From: CAYSYY01 sp964576115 [NCBI: uncultured Gemmatimonadota bacterium]
GTDB lineage: Bacteria; Blakebacterota; Blakebacteria; Blakebacterales
Length of the DNA stretch: 14,228 nucleotides
NCBI GenBank assembly: GCA_964576115.1
Contig: CAZNUA010000029.1
Coordinates: forward strand, 25,073 to 39,300
Direction of reading: 5' to 3'
Below are positions 7,452 through 14,228 of this stretch, one piece after another. The stretch's first letter is position 1. Every line of letters begins with the position of its first letter. Under the pieces are notes generated by a model. It did not search any database and had not been told where the DNA came from. It saw only the letters and a program-made list of their open reading frames with translations. The position numbers and the translations under genes were made by a program.

Positions 7452-7500
7452 ACAATATGTATATAAGCAGTTTCATTAATATATGTTTCATTTCACATAG
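7452..7500. promoter_or_regulatory. AT-rich stretch, possible promoter of the leftward BNR gene
   Basis: A sharply AT-rich segment with overlapping TATA-like hexamers (for example TATATA at 7460-7465) and the octamer GTTTCATT repeated 15 bp apart (7470-7477, 7485-7492). No -35/-10 pair of good quality stands out on either strand, so only its composition and location between divergent genes support a promoter role. Confidence 0.3.
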
Positions 7501-7524
7501 GTATTGTTGCGACGACAGTACCGT

Positions 7525-7580
7525 CATGAAGGATCTGTCAGGAAGGATCTTTCATGAAGGATCTGTCCGGAGAGATCCTG
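7525..7580. repeat. 14-bp iterated repeat (three clear copies and a degenerate fourth)
   Basis: Units at 7525-7538 and 7553-7566 are identical (CATGAAGGATCTGT); the unit between them (7539-7552) is CAGGAAGGATCTTT; a fourth (7567-7580) is degenerate. AAGGATCT therefore recurs at 7529, 7543 and 7557 with an exact 14-bp period. It lies about 135-190 bp before the efflux operon start and could be an array of protein-binding sites. Confidence 0.85.
7558..7579. other. Short inverted repeat / hairpin
   Basis: AGGATCT (7558-7564) and AGATCCT (7573-7579) form a perfect 7-bp stem with an 8-nt loop. It overlaps the last iteron. It has no following T-run, so it does not look like an intrinsic terminator. 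Confidence 0.45.
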
Positions 7581-7652
7581 TCCGCTCGGAATCGGTGGAT
7601 ACGAATATTTCACAGCTTTTATTTTAGGAGTGCGAACAATAGCGTCAGGGTG

Positions 7653-7680
7653 TATATTAGTAACAGTATTGGTTACGAAT
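7653..7680 (+). promoter_or_regulatory. Candidate -10 box and overlapping palindromic operator of the efflux operon
   Basis: TATATT (7653-7658) matches the sigma-70 -10 consensus at five of six positions; the -35 region 17 bp upstream (GTGCGA) is poor. It overlaps an interrupted palindrome, ATTaGTAAC (7656-7664) and GTTACgAAT (7672-7680), with 9-bp arms, one mismatched pair and a 7-bp spacer. The size and position are typical of a dimeric repressor site such as those used by TetR-family efflux regulators, but no such gene is in the window. Confidence 0.4.
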
Positions 7681-7702
7681 AATTCTCCGCACCAACCTGA
7701 CC

Positions 7703-7708
7703 GGAGGG
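7703..7708 (+). promoter_or_regulatory. Ribosome binding site of the outer membrane efflux gene
   Basis: GGAGGG lies 6 nt before the ATG at 7715 and fixes that start. Confidence 0.7.
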
Positions 7709-7714
7709 CCGGGT

Positions 7715-9190
7715 ATGAGGTTGAGAGCTCTGAAGCCAGTCATCGTGGGGTCGATGTCCGTCCTGCTTCTGGTCGCTTCTACGTTGCCTGTCGGAGGGCA
7801 GGAAGTGACGGGAACGGAGGTGCGGCGGATCACCCTGGAAGAGAGCATCGTCCTGGGATTGGAGCGTAACCGCAGTGTGGCCGACGCCCGCCTGGCTCTG
7901 GATGTAGCAGAACGGCAGGTCTCCGAAGCCCGCGGACAGGCTCTGCCAACCGTGACGGGTAACGTCAACCTGACCCATAACCTGACCCCGTTGGAGTCGT
8001 TCCTGCCCAAGAGGTTCGTGGATCCCTCCGCCGGCGAAGATGACTTCTTCAAAATCAGATTCGGCTCCGACAGCAACTGGAACGGGGGCATCACCCTAGA
8101 TCAGCCGCTCTTCGACTACACTGTTATCATCGGCTTACAGGTGGTGGGTACGGCCCGCCAGCTGGCCGGAGAGAGCGTGCGCGGCACCGCTCATCAGGTC
8201 GCGACCGATATCCGCCGGGCCTACTACGGGGTGCTGCTGGCCCGCGAGAGCCGTCAGCTGACCGAGAACAGCGTCCAGCGCCTGCGCCAGACCCTGGCCG
8301 AGACCCGGGCCCGCCGGGAAGCCGGCCTGGCCAGCGAATACGATGTTCTGCGTCTGGAGGTCGAGCTGGGCAACCTCGAACCTCAGCTGCGTCGTTCAGA
8401 CGACACTCTCGAAGCCGCCCGCCGCGCTCTGGCGCTCCTGATCGGACTCGATGTGGATACCCCCTTCGAACCGGCCGGCAGTCTGATGGAGCTGGATGTC
8501 GAAGCCCGCCGGGCCTCATCACCGGCGTCCGAGTCCCTGCTCACCGTAGCCGGCCTGCCCGAAGCACCGGCCCTGGGCTATGAAGCGGTACTAAGCGGCA
8601 GCTACGACGAACGCTCCGATCTCAGGCGAATGCGAATAAATCGCCAGCTCGCCCGGGCCCAGATGCAGGTCTCGCGCTCGCAGTACCTGCCGACTCTGTC
8701 GGGTTTCTATTCCTGGTCGGTGACGGCCCAGGACGACGGCCGTCTCGATTTCTTCGGTGAGGACGCCGATCGGAGGACCTCGCTGCAGCAGGTCGGCATG
8801 GCTCTGCGAGTGCCGCTCTTCAACGGTTTTCGCACCCGGGCGGTGGTTCAGCAGAGCCTGCTGGGAATCGAACGGGTGGACACACAGCTCGAACTGCTGC
8901 GCGAAGCGGCCGCCAACGAGGTGCGGGCACACCTGAACAGTCTCGAAGAGACCCGGGCCCGCGCCCTGGTTCAGGCCCGCAGCGTCGAGCAGGCCCGAAC
9001 CGGTTTCGAGATCGTTTCGGTCCGGTACAGCGAAGGTGTGGCCAGCCGCCTGGAGGTCGTTGATGCCGAGAACGCCCTGCGGCTGGCGGAATTCAACTAT
9101 GCCCAGGCGGTCTATGACCATCTGGTCGCCCAGGCAGACCTGGATCTGGCCGCCGGCCGGGTTCCCTTTGTAGACGAGGTGCTCCGATGA
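7715..9190 (+). CDS. TolC-like outer membrane efflux protein (OEP family)
   Basis: A 491-residue outer membrane channel component that would form the trimeric exit duct of the efflux pump encoded just downstream. A Sec signal peptide occupies about residues 1-28 (hydrophobic VIVGSMSVLLLVAS, cleavage probably near VGG-QE). Two OEP repeats follow, about residues 37-245 and 300-480. Both carry the heptad-rich coiled-coil helices of the family, such as ALDVAERQVSEARGQALPTV in the first and LARAQMQVSRSQYLPTLSG in the second, plus the typical beta-barrel phrases LDQPLFD (128-134) and RVPLFNGF (365-372). The segment RYSEGVASRLEVVDAENAL is a hallmark of the second repeat. Length is normal for the family. 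Its stop TGA overlaps the ATG of the adaptor gene (ATGA at 9187-9190), so translation is probably coupled. There is no visible lipobox. Confidence 0.93.
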   Translation: MRLRALKPVIVGSMSVLLLVASTLPVGGQEVTGTEVRRITLEESIVLGLERNRSVADARLALDVAERQVSEARGQALPTVTGNVNLTHNLTPLESFLPKRFVDPSAGEDDFFKIRFGSDSNWNGGITLDQPLFDYTVIIGLQVVGTARQLAGESVRGTAHQVATDIRRAYYGVLLARESRQLTENSVQRLRQTLAETRARREAGLASEYDVLRLEVELGNLEPQLRRSDDTLEAARRALALLIGLDVDTPFEPAGSLMELDVEARRASSPASESLLTVAGLPEAPALGYEAVLSGSYDERSDLRRMRINRQLARAQMQVSRSQYLPTLSGFYSWSVTAQDDGRLDFFGEDADRRTSLQQVGMALRVPLFNGFRTRAVVQQSLLGIERVDTQLELLREAAANEVRAHLNSLEETRARALVQARSVEQARTGFEIVSVRYSEGVASRLEVVDAENALRLAEFNYAQAVYDHLVAQADLDLAAGRVPFVDEVLR

Positions 9191-10323
9191 GAGAACGAAC
9201 CGCGGAACTCAATCTGAACCGGGAACGGTACCGGACAGTCATGCTGCCGCTCGTTCTGCTGCTCGGTCTGGCCGCCACGCTCGCTTCGGCCTGCAGCCCG
9301 CCGGCCGAGACGGCGGGAGCGTCCGAAGAATACGTACGGGTGGTGAACGTGCAGGTCTACGAGGTCGTCCCCGAGACCTTCGCGGCGACCATCAGTGTGA
9401 CCGGTTCGGTCGAGGCCCTGCACGATGTCACCATCGTCAGCGAGGAGGGTGGAGTGGTCGAGGAGTTCCTGGTCGAGCGGGGAGCTCGGGTGATCCGGGG
9501 GCAGCCGATCGCCCGCATGGACGCCGAGATTCTCGAGGCCCAGATCGAGGAAGCCCGTTCCGCCGCCCAGCTGGCCAGCGAGACCTGGGACCGGCAGCGT
9601 CGCCTCTGGGAAGACCAGGAGATCGGGACCGAACTGGCGTACATTCAGGCCCGCGAGAACGCCCGCATGCGGGCCGCCTCGGTCCGCACCCTGGAGACGC
9701 GGCTGGGCAAGAAGACCATCAGTGCCCCCGTGGACGGCACTTTCGAGGAGTACTACGTCGAGCCCGGCGAGTATGCTCTGCCGGCGGCTCCCTTTGCGCG
9801 TTTCGTCTCGATCGACGAGGTCAAGATCACCGGCGGAGTTCCGGAGCGATTTTCTTCGCAGGTCCGGGTGGGAACCCGGGTGGAACTCTCTTTCGAGAAC
9901 TGTCCCGAGCAGGGCTGTGTCGAGGAGGTCATCTTCGTCGGTGACATCATCGATCCCGACAACCGCACTTTTCTGATCGAGATGCGCCACGACAATCCCG
10001 GGCGGGTCCTCAAGCCGGGCATGGTCGCCACCCTGACGATAAAATTGCAGGAGACGCCCGAGGCCCTGGTCATCCCGCGCGAGGCCGTGATGCGGGTCGA
10101 AAGCGGCTATGAGATCTACGTCGTCGAGGAGGTCGAGGGACGGTTGACGGCTCGGGCCCGGGCCGTGACCCTGGGGCCCAGCCGGGAAGACCGGATCGTG
10201 GTCAGCGAGGGGCTTCGCGCCGGCGATCGGGTCGTGACGGTCGGCCAGCTCAGACTCGCCGACGGCGACCTGGTCCGGATCGTCGACGGCAACGGTGAGG
10301 TCGCGGAAAGGTCCGACCGATGA
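9187..10323 (+). CDS. RND efflux periplasmic adaptor (membrane-fusion protein), lipoprotein
   Basis: A 378-residue adaptor that would bridge the RND pump and the TolC-like channel across the periplasm. The N-terminus is a lipoprotein signal: 18-residue charged start, hydrophobic MLPLVLLLGLAATLA, then SA-Cys36. The family layout is visible: a lipoyl half-motif around EEGGVVEEFLVERGARVIRGQPIARMD (86-112), a short helical hairpin (113-173), the second lipoyl half KKTISAPVDGTFEEYYVEPGEYA (175-197), a beta-barrel domain (210-290) and a membrane-proximal domain (291-365) containing ALVIPREAVM. The hairpin is short. An unusual pair, C239 and C244, sits in the barrel. The start at 9187 is supported by GAGGTG 5 nt upstream and by the ATGA overlap; an internal ATG at 9241 would leave a signal without basic residues. 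The stop overlaps the pump start (ATGA at 10320-10323). Confidence 0.93.
   Translation: MRERTAELNLNRERYRTVMLPLVLLLGLAATLASACSPPAETAGASEEYVRVVNVQVYEVVPETFAATISVTGSVEALHDVTIVSEEGGVVEEFLVERGARVIRGQPIARMDAEILEAQIEEARSAAQLASETWDRQRRLWEDQEIGTELAYIQARENARMRAASVRTLETRLGKKTISAPVDGTFEEYYVEPGEYALPAAPFARFVSIDEVKITGGVPERFSSQVRVGTRVELSFENCPEQGCVEEVIFVGDIIDPDNRTFLIEMRHDNPGRVLKPGMVATLTIKLQETPEALVIPREAVMRVESGYEIYVVEEVEGRLTARARAVTLGPSREDRIVVSEGLRAGDRVVTVGQLRLADGDLVRIVDGNGEVAERSDR
10305..10311 (+). promoter_or_regulatory. Ribosome binding site of the RND pump gene
   Basis: GGAAAGG ends 8 nt before the ATG at 10320, inside the adaptor coding sequence. It supports the start that includes the Ser/Gly-rich extension; there is no other Met before the first membrane helix. 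Confidence 0.5.
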
Positions 10324-13300
10324 CGGGCGCCGCCAACTCCGGCTCGGGTCGCAGCGGCGGCTCCGAGCGCAGTTCCGGCAGCACGCCCGGTGATGGAACT
10401 GCCCGTAGCGACGGCCGCGAACTGAGCGCCTACAAGGAGTTCGCCCTCACCTCGCTGGCGATCCGTAATCCCACCAGCGTGCTGATGCTGATCGCGATCG
10501 TCGTTGTCATGGGTATCAGCTCCTACCTGCGCATTCCCAAGGAGTCGAGCCCCGAGATCACCATCCCCAACGTCGTCGTAAGCACCTTCTACGCCGGGGC
10601 CTCGCCCGATGACGTCGAGAGCCTGGTGACCCGGCCGCTGGAGCGCGAGCTATCCACCATCGGGGAGGTGAAGACCATCACCAGCACCTCCTCGGAGAGC
10701 GTCTCCTCGATCAACGTCGAATTCGAGGCCGGTTCCGACATGGACGAGGCCCTGCAGAGTGTGCGCGAGAAGGTCGATCTGGCCCGACCCGATCTGCCCG
10801 AGGAGGTCGACGAGCCGCGGGTGGTCGAGATCAACTTCTCCGACTTCCCGATCATGCAGGTCAACATCTCGGGTTCCTACAGCCAGGTGCGACTCAAGGA
10901 ACTGGCCGAGGACCTGCAGGACCGTATCGAAGGTATCCCGATGGTGCTCGAGGCAGCTCTCTCGGGCGGGGTGGAGCGCGAGGTTCAGGTCAACGTCGAC
11001 CTGCCCATGCTCAAGTACTACAACCTGACCTTTTCTGACGTGGTTTTCGCCATCCAGGGCGAGAACGTCACCATTCCCGGCGGTTCGATCGATGTCGGGC
11101 ATCTGAAATATCTCGTCCGCGTGCCGGGGGAGTTCACCGAGACGACCCTGATCGAGGAAATCGTCATCGATACTCCCGGCGACCGGCCGGTCTACGTGCG
11201 CGATGTGGCCGAGGTGGATTTCGCTTTCAAGGAGCGCTCCTCCTACGCCCGCATGGACGGCACACCGGTGGTGACCCTGAGCGTGAGCAAGCGGGCGGGG
11301 GAGAACATCATCGAGACCTCCGAGGCGGTCAAGGCGGCCATCGAGGCGATGCGCCCCGAGTTCCCGCCCTCGACCCGGGTCACGGTGACCAGCGATCAGT
11401 CCGAGTACATCGAGGATATGGTCGCCAACCTGGAGAACAGCATCATCTCGGGTCTGATCCTGGTGGTGGCGGTCCTGCTCTTCTTCCTCGGGGTCGGTAA
11501 TGCCCTCTTCGTCGGGCTCGCCATCCCGCTTTCGATGCTACTCTCCTTCATCATCATGGATCTGGCTGGTATGACGATGAACATGATCGTCCTCTTCAGC
11601 CTGATCCTGGCTCTGGGGATGCTGGTCGACAATGCCATCGTGCTGGTCGAGAACATCTACCGCTTCATGGAGGAGGGATTCGATCGCAAGATGGCCGCCC
11701 GCAAGGCCGCCGGTGAGGTGGCCGTACCGGTCATCGCCGCCACGGCCACGACCCTGGCGGCTTTTCTGCCGCTGGCTTTCTGGCCGGGCATCGTTGGCGA
11801 ATTCATGGGTTATCTGCCCAAGACTCTGATCATCACCCTGAGTTCATCGCTCTTTGTGGCCCTGGTCATCAACCCGACGCTGGCATCGCTCTTCATGCGG
11901 CTCGAAGGGGCGCCGCGTCACCGGATGACCCGCGGTATGCGCCTGCTCGTCATCGGCGGCTCGGTTCTTCTGATTCTTGCTGTCATGAGCGCCAACCTGG
12001 TCACGGGAGCCCTTCTGCTTGCAACCGGGGTGCTGCTCTTCGGTCTTTACCGGTTCGTCTTCAAACCGTTCACCGCCATCTTCCTGAACCGGATCCTGCC
12101 CTGGATGCTCCGCATCTATGAGCGCCAGCTGCGCTGGGCGCTCGAGCACCGCGGTCTGACTCTCGGGAGCACGGTCGGGGTCTTCATACTGAGTTTCGTG
12201 CTCTTCGGCGCCTTCTCGAACGGGGTGGAGTTCTTCCCCGAGGGCGTGCCCCCCGATCAGCTGTACGTCCAGCTCGAGGCCCCGATCGGCTCGCGGGTCG
12301 ATTTCACCGACCGGCTGGTCCGCAGGGTAGAGACCGAAGTCGCCGAACTTCCCGGCCAGGCCGATTTCGAGTCGGTGGTGGCCACGGTGGGGCAGCAGCA
12401 GGGCGGCTTAGGCGGAGGGAATTCAGAACATCTGGCCACCGTCTCCATCAGCCTGGTTGATTTCGAGCAGCGCCAGCGCGACGCCTTCGAGACCCTGGAA
12501 TCGATGCGCAGTGTCATCGGCCAGAACCTGGCCGGGGCCGAGGTCAGCATCGAGAGCCCCGACATGGGGCCGCCGACAGGCCTGCCGATCGTGATCGAGG
12601 TGAGCGGGCCCGATGCCACGGTCCTCAAGGCGATGGGCGAGGAACTGGTGGACCGGCTCGAGAACTCACCGGTCGGTCCCAAGCTCGACGGGCTGGAGAG
12701 CGATCTCTCGACCGGGCGCCCGGAGCTGGTGGTCGAGGTCGACCGGGAACGGGCGGCCCTGTTCGGGTTGAGTACCAACATGATCGGCTTCGAAGTGCGC
12801 AACGCCATCAACGGCGTCGAGGCCAGCACCTTCCGGGACGGCCAGGAGGAGTACGATGTGATCGTCCGGCTCTCCGAGCAGTACCGGCGCGATCTGGATG
12901 CTCTGTCCGATTTGACCGTGATGGCCGACGGCACGGCGGTGCCGCTCTCTTCGGTCGCCGAGTGGCGGGTCGGCGAGGGGTACGGGAGCATCAACCGCAA
13001 GGATCAGGACCGGGTGGTGACCATTTCGAGCGATGTGCGCAGCGGCTACCAGGCCAACGCCGTCCTCTTTGAAGTCATGCGGCTCATCCGTCCCTGGCAG
13101 GAGTCCCTGCCGGTCGGGTACAGCCTGAGTTACGCCGGCCAGAACGAGTTCCAGGGCGAGGCCCAGGACTTCCTGAGCCAGGCTTTTCTGATTGCCCTGT
13201 TCCTGATCGCCTTCATCCTGATCAGCCAGTTCAACTCGGTGGCCAAGCCGGTGCTGGTGCTCACCAACGTGATCCTCTCCATTGTCGGAGTCATCCTGGG

Positions 13301-13763
13301 GCTGATCGTTTTCCGGATGCCCTTCGGGATCATCATGACCGGAGTCGGCATCATCAGCCTGGCGGGGATCGTGGTGAACAACGGGATCGTGCTGATCGAC
13401 TATATCGAGGTTCTGCGCACCCGCGACGGGGTGGCCCGCCGCGAGGCACTGGTGCAGGGAGGTATGACCCGATTCCGGCCGGTGATCCTGACCGCGGTGA
13501 CGACCGTGCTGGGGCTGATTCCCCTGGCAATCGGGCTCAACATCGACTTCTTCGGGCTCTTCAGCTCGCTCTCGCCCAACCTCTACTGGGGGGGCGAGCA
13601 GGCGGCGTGGTGGGGGCCGATGGCGATTGCGGTGATTGCCGGACTCACTTTCGCTACCTTCCTGACCCTGGTTCTGACGCCGGTCATGTACTCACTGACC
13701 GACGACTTCGGCGATCTGACCCAGCGGGTCCTCTTCGGCCGGGAGCGTTCGAAGGAAGACTAG
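10320..13763 (+). CDS. RND efflux pump, inner membrane permease (AcrB/HAE-like superfamily)
   Basis: A 1147-residue proton-driven exporter, the energised part of the tripartite pump. The two-fold RND layout is clear: first helix around 53-71, a periplasmic loop (72-372), a helix cluster about 373-525, a second helix/loop half from 612 with periplasmic residues 637-950, and a last helix cluster 951-1125. Signature phrases include RIPKESSPEITIPNVVVSTFYAGASPDDVE, LGMLVDNAIVLVENIYRFM (D437-N438 in TM4) and GIVVNNGIVLIDYIEVLR (N1020-N1021 in TM10). The TM4 VDN pattern is known in many RND exporters and need not mean inactivity. The motif LYWGGEQAAWWGPMAIAVI near the end marks a subfamily I have seen in FCB-type bacteria. 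Oddities are a Ser/Gly-rich N-terminal extension (1-32) and two additional hydrophobic segments at 541-579. Substrate range cannot be predicted. GGAAAGG (10305-10311) precedes the start. Confidence 0.94.
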   Translation: MTGAANSGSGRSGGSERSSGSTPGDGTARSDGRELSAYKEFALTSLAIRNPTSVLMLIAIVVVMGISSYLRIPKESSPEITIPNVVVSTFYAGASPDDVESLVTRPLERELSTIGEVKTITSTSSESVSSINVEFEAGSDMDEALQSVREKVDLARPDLPEEVDEPRVVEINFSDFPIMQVNISGSYSQVRLKELAEDLQDRIEGIPMVLEAALSGGVEREVQVNVDLPMLKYYNLTFSDVVFAIQGENVTIPGGSIDVGHLKYLVRVPGEFTETTLIEEIVIDTPGDRPVYVRDVAEVDFAFKERSSYARMDGTPVVTLSVSKRAGENIIETSEAVKAAIEAMRPEFPPSTRVTVTSDQSEYIEDMVANLENSIISGLILVVAVLLFFLGVGNALFVGLAIPLSMLLSFIIMDLAGMTMNMIVLFSLILALGMLVDNAIVLVENIYRFMEEGFDRKMAARKAAGEVAVPVIAATATTLAAFLPLAFWPGIVGEFMGYLPKTLIITLSSSLFVALVINPTLASLFMRLEGAPRHRMTRGMRLLVIGGSVLLILAVMSANLVTGALLLATGVLLFGLYRFVFKPFTAIFLNRILPWMLRIYERQLRWALEHRGLTLGSTVGVFILSFVLFGAFSNGVEFFPEGVPPDQLYVQLEAPIGSRVDFTDRLVRRVETEVAELPGQADFESVVATVGQQQGGLGGGNSEHLATVSISLVDFEQRQRDAFETLESMRSVIGQNLAGAEVSIESPDMGPPTGLPIVIEVSGPDATVLKAMGEELVDRLENSPVGPKLDGLESDLSTGRPELVVEVDRERAALFGLSTNMIGFEVRNAINGVEASTFRDGQEEYDVIVRLSEQYRRDLDALSDLTVMADGTAVPLSSVAEWRVGEGYGSINRKDQDRVVTISSDVRSGYQANAVLFEVMRLIRPWQESLPVGYSLSYAGQNEFQGEAQDFLSQAFLIALFLIAFILISQFNSVAKPVLVLTNVILSIVGVILGLIVFRMPFGIIMTGVGIISLAGIVVNNGIVLIDYIEVLRTRDGVARREALVQGGMTRFRPVILTAVTTVLGLIPLAIGLNIDFFGLFSSLSPNLYWGGEQAAWWGPMAIAVIAGLTFATFLTLVLTPVMYSLTDDFGDLTQRVLFGRERSKED

Positions 13764-13767
13764 ATAT

Positions 13768-14228
13768 CTACTCGCTGGTCAGCACCCGCACCGGATCGAT
13801 CCGGACCGCGCGGCGGGCCGGAATGAGGGTAGCCAGAACGGTGGCGGCGAAAAGCACTGCGACCGCTGCGGCAAAAGCCGTCAGGTCGGTGGTGCTGATT
13901 CCGACCACCAGGCCCTGCAGCAGGCGGGTGGCCAGGAGGGCTCCCCCCAGACCGAAACCGATTCCGAGACCGGAGAGAACGATCCCTTTGCGCAGGACTT
14001 CCGTGAGGACCGCCCGCGGATGCGCCCCGAAGGCGATCCGGATACCGATCTCCCGGTTCATCTGGGCCACCATGTATGAGACCACACCATAGAGTCCGAT
14101 CGCAGCCAGCAGCAGCGCCATGACGCCGAAGATCGTGATCAGGACGGTCCAGAATCGCGATCCCTGCAGCGAGGTCCTGATGTCATCGGCGATCGGACCC
14201 GCTCCGTCGATGACCAGGGTACTCTCCG
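13768..14228 (-). CDS. ABC transporter permease, MacB/FtsX (ADOP-like) type, 5'-truncated
   Basis: The last 152 codons of an FtsX-fold membrane protein; the frame is open to the right edge of the window, so the N-terminal part is missing. Visible are a helix FWTVLITIFGVMALLLAAIGLYGVVSYMV, the conserved cytoplasmic turn NREIGIRIAFGA, a second helix around GIVLSGLGIGFGLGGALLATRLL, a third around LTAFAAAVAVLFAATVLATLIPA, and the closing PARRAVRIDPVRVL. This is the standard C-terminus of MacB-like permeases, closest by eye to the acidobacterial ADOP type. Such proteins couple an ATPase to periplasmic export or lipoprotein/peptide work; no ATPase gene is in the window. It converges on the RND pump gene with only 4 nt between the stops, leaving no room for an intergenic terminator. 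Functional specificity is unknown. Confidence 0.88.
   Translation of the reverse strand, partial: ESTLVIDGAGPIADDIRTSLQGSRFWTVLITIFGVMALLLAAIGLYGVVSYMVAQMNREIGIRIAFGAHPRAVLTEVLRKGIVLSGLGIGFGLGGALLATRLLQGLVVGISTTDLTAFAAAVAVLFAATVLATLIPARRAVRIDPVRVLTSE

Larger units (their letters stand above)
7297..7714. other. Divergent intergenic control region
   Basis: This 418-bp gap separates the leftward BNR gene from the rightward efflux operon and is the only gene-free stretch over 300 bp. It contains, from left to right: the BNR ribosome binding site, a 20-bp tandem duplication (7378-7417), an AT-rich segment (7452-7500) with the octamer GTTTCATT repeated at 7470 and 7485, a 14-bp iterated repeat (7525-7580), a short hairpin (7558-7579), a -10-like hexamer and interrupted palindrome (7653-7680), and the efflux operon ribosome binding site. 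I see no convincing protein or RNA gene in it. Both divergent promoters should lie here. Confidence 0.75.

Noticed and set aside
7303-7527. Minus-strand open frame of up to 74 codons with a hydrophobic start, ending in the BNR ribosome binding site
   Set aside because: None of its three possible Met starts has a Shine-Dalgarno, the hydrophobic part comes from the AT-rich promoter-like stretch, and it runs through the 20-bp tandem repeat. It could be a leader peptide but nothing supports it.
7525-7580. CRISPR-like array
   Set aside because: Units are 14 bp and directly adjacent with no spacers, so it is a tandem repeat rather than a CRISPR.
11622-11640. RND pump as an inactive (degenerate) protein because of the missing second TM4 Asp
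   Set aside because: The VDN pattern is common in RND exporters that are otherwise intact, and the rest of the protein and operon is well preserved.
13764-13767. Terminator between the convergent RND and FtsX-type genes
   Set aside because: The gap is 4 nt and I see no hairpin followed by a T-run in the adjoining coding ends.

Overview
The window is GC-rich, densely coded DNA from a Gram-negative (diderm) bacterium. It encodes outer-membrane efflux parts, two lipobox-bearing lipoproteins besides the efflux adaptor, and a very large secreted beta-propeller protein whose C-terminus begins with a QNYPNPFN-type motif and continues as a FlgD-like/type IX-like sorting domain. That C-terminal type, the FN3-TPR lipoprotein and the ADOP/MacB-style permease together suggest the FCB superphylum or a related GC-rich candidate phylum (Eisenbacteria, Krumholzibacteriota, Latescibacterota, Gemmatimonadota are possibilities). 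This is inferred from gene content only; there is no rRNA in the window.

Layout. 1-2023 (+): the 3' part of a sodium:solute symporter with a soluble C-terminal tail, followed 22 nt later by a lipoprotein glycerophosphodiester phosphodiesterase. 1946-7296 (-): a three-gene run in the order BNR-repeat secreted protein, FN3/TPR lipoprotein, HAD phosphatase. The HAD gene runs tail-to-tail into the phosphodiesterase gene and overlaps it by 78 bp. 7297-7714: the only sizeable intergenic region, lying between divergent transcription units. It holds an AT-rich stretch, two different short tandem repeats, a small hairpin and an interrupted palindrome next to a -10-like hexamer. 7715-13763 (+): a complete tripartite RND efflux operon (TolC-like outer membrane factor, membrane-fusion adaptor, RND pump) whose genes are joined by ATGA start/stop overlaps. 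13768-14228 (-): the C-terminal part of a MacB/ADOP-type FtsX permease, convergent with the pump gene and separated from it by 4 nt.

How the genes work together. The efflux genes form one translationally coupled machine spanning both membranes, with no regulator gene beside it. The palindrome and 14-bp iterons upstream are the best candidate control sites. The BNR protein and the FN3/TPR lipoprotein are separated by 14 nt containing a near-perfect Shine-Dalgarno sequence, so they are probably co-produced on the cell surface or in the periplasm. The symporter and phosphodiesterase could form a small phosphodiester-scavenging unit, but the transported substrate cannot be read from the sequence.

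I did not find a clearly new multi-gene system. The most unusual items are the repeat-rich control region, a HAD enzyme with His in place of the second catalytic Asp, an RND pump with an apparent extra pair of hydrophobic segments, the uncharacterised symporter tail, and the 78-bp convergent coding overlap.
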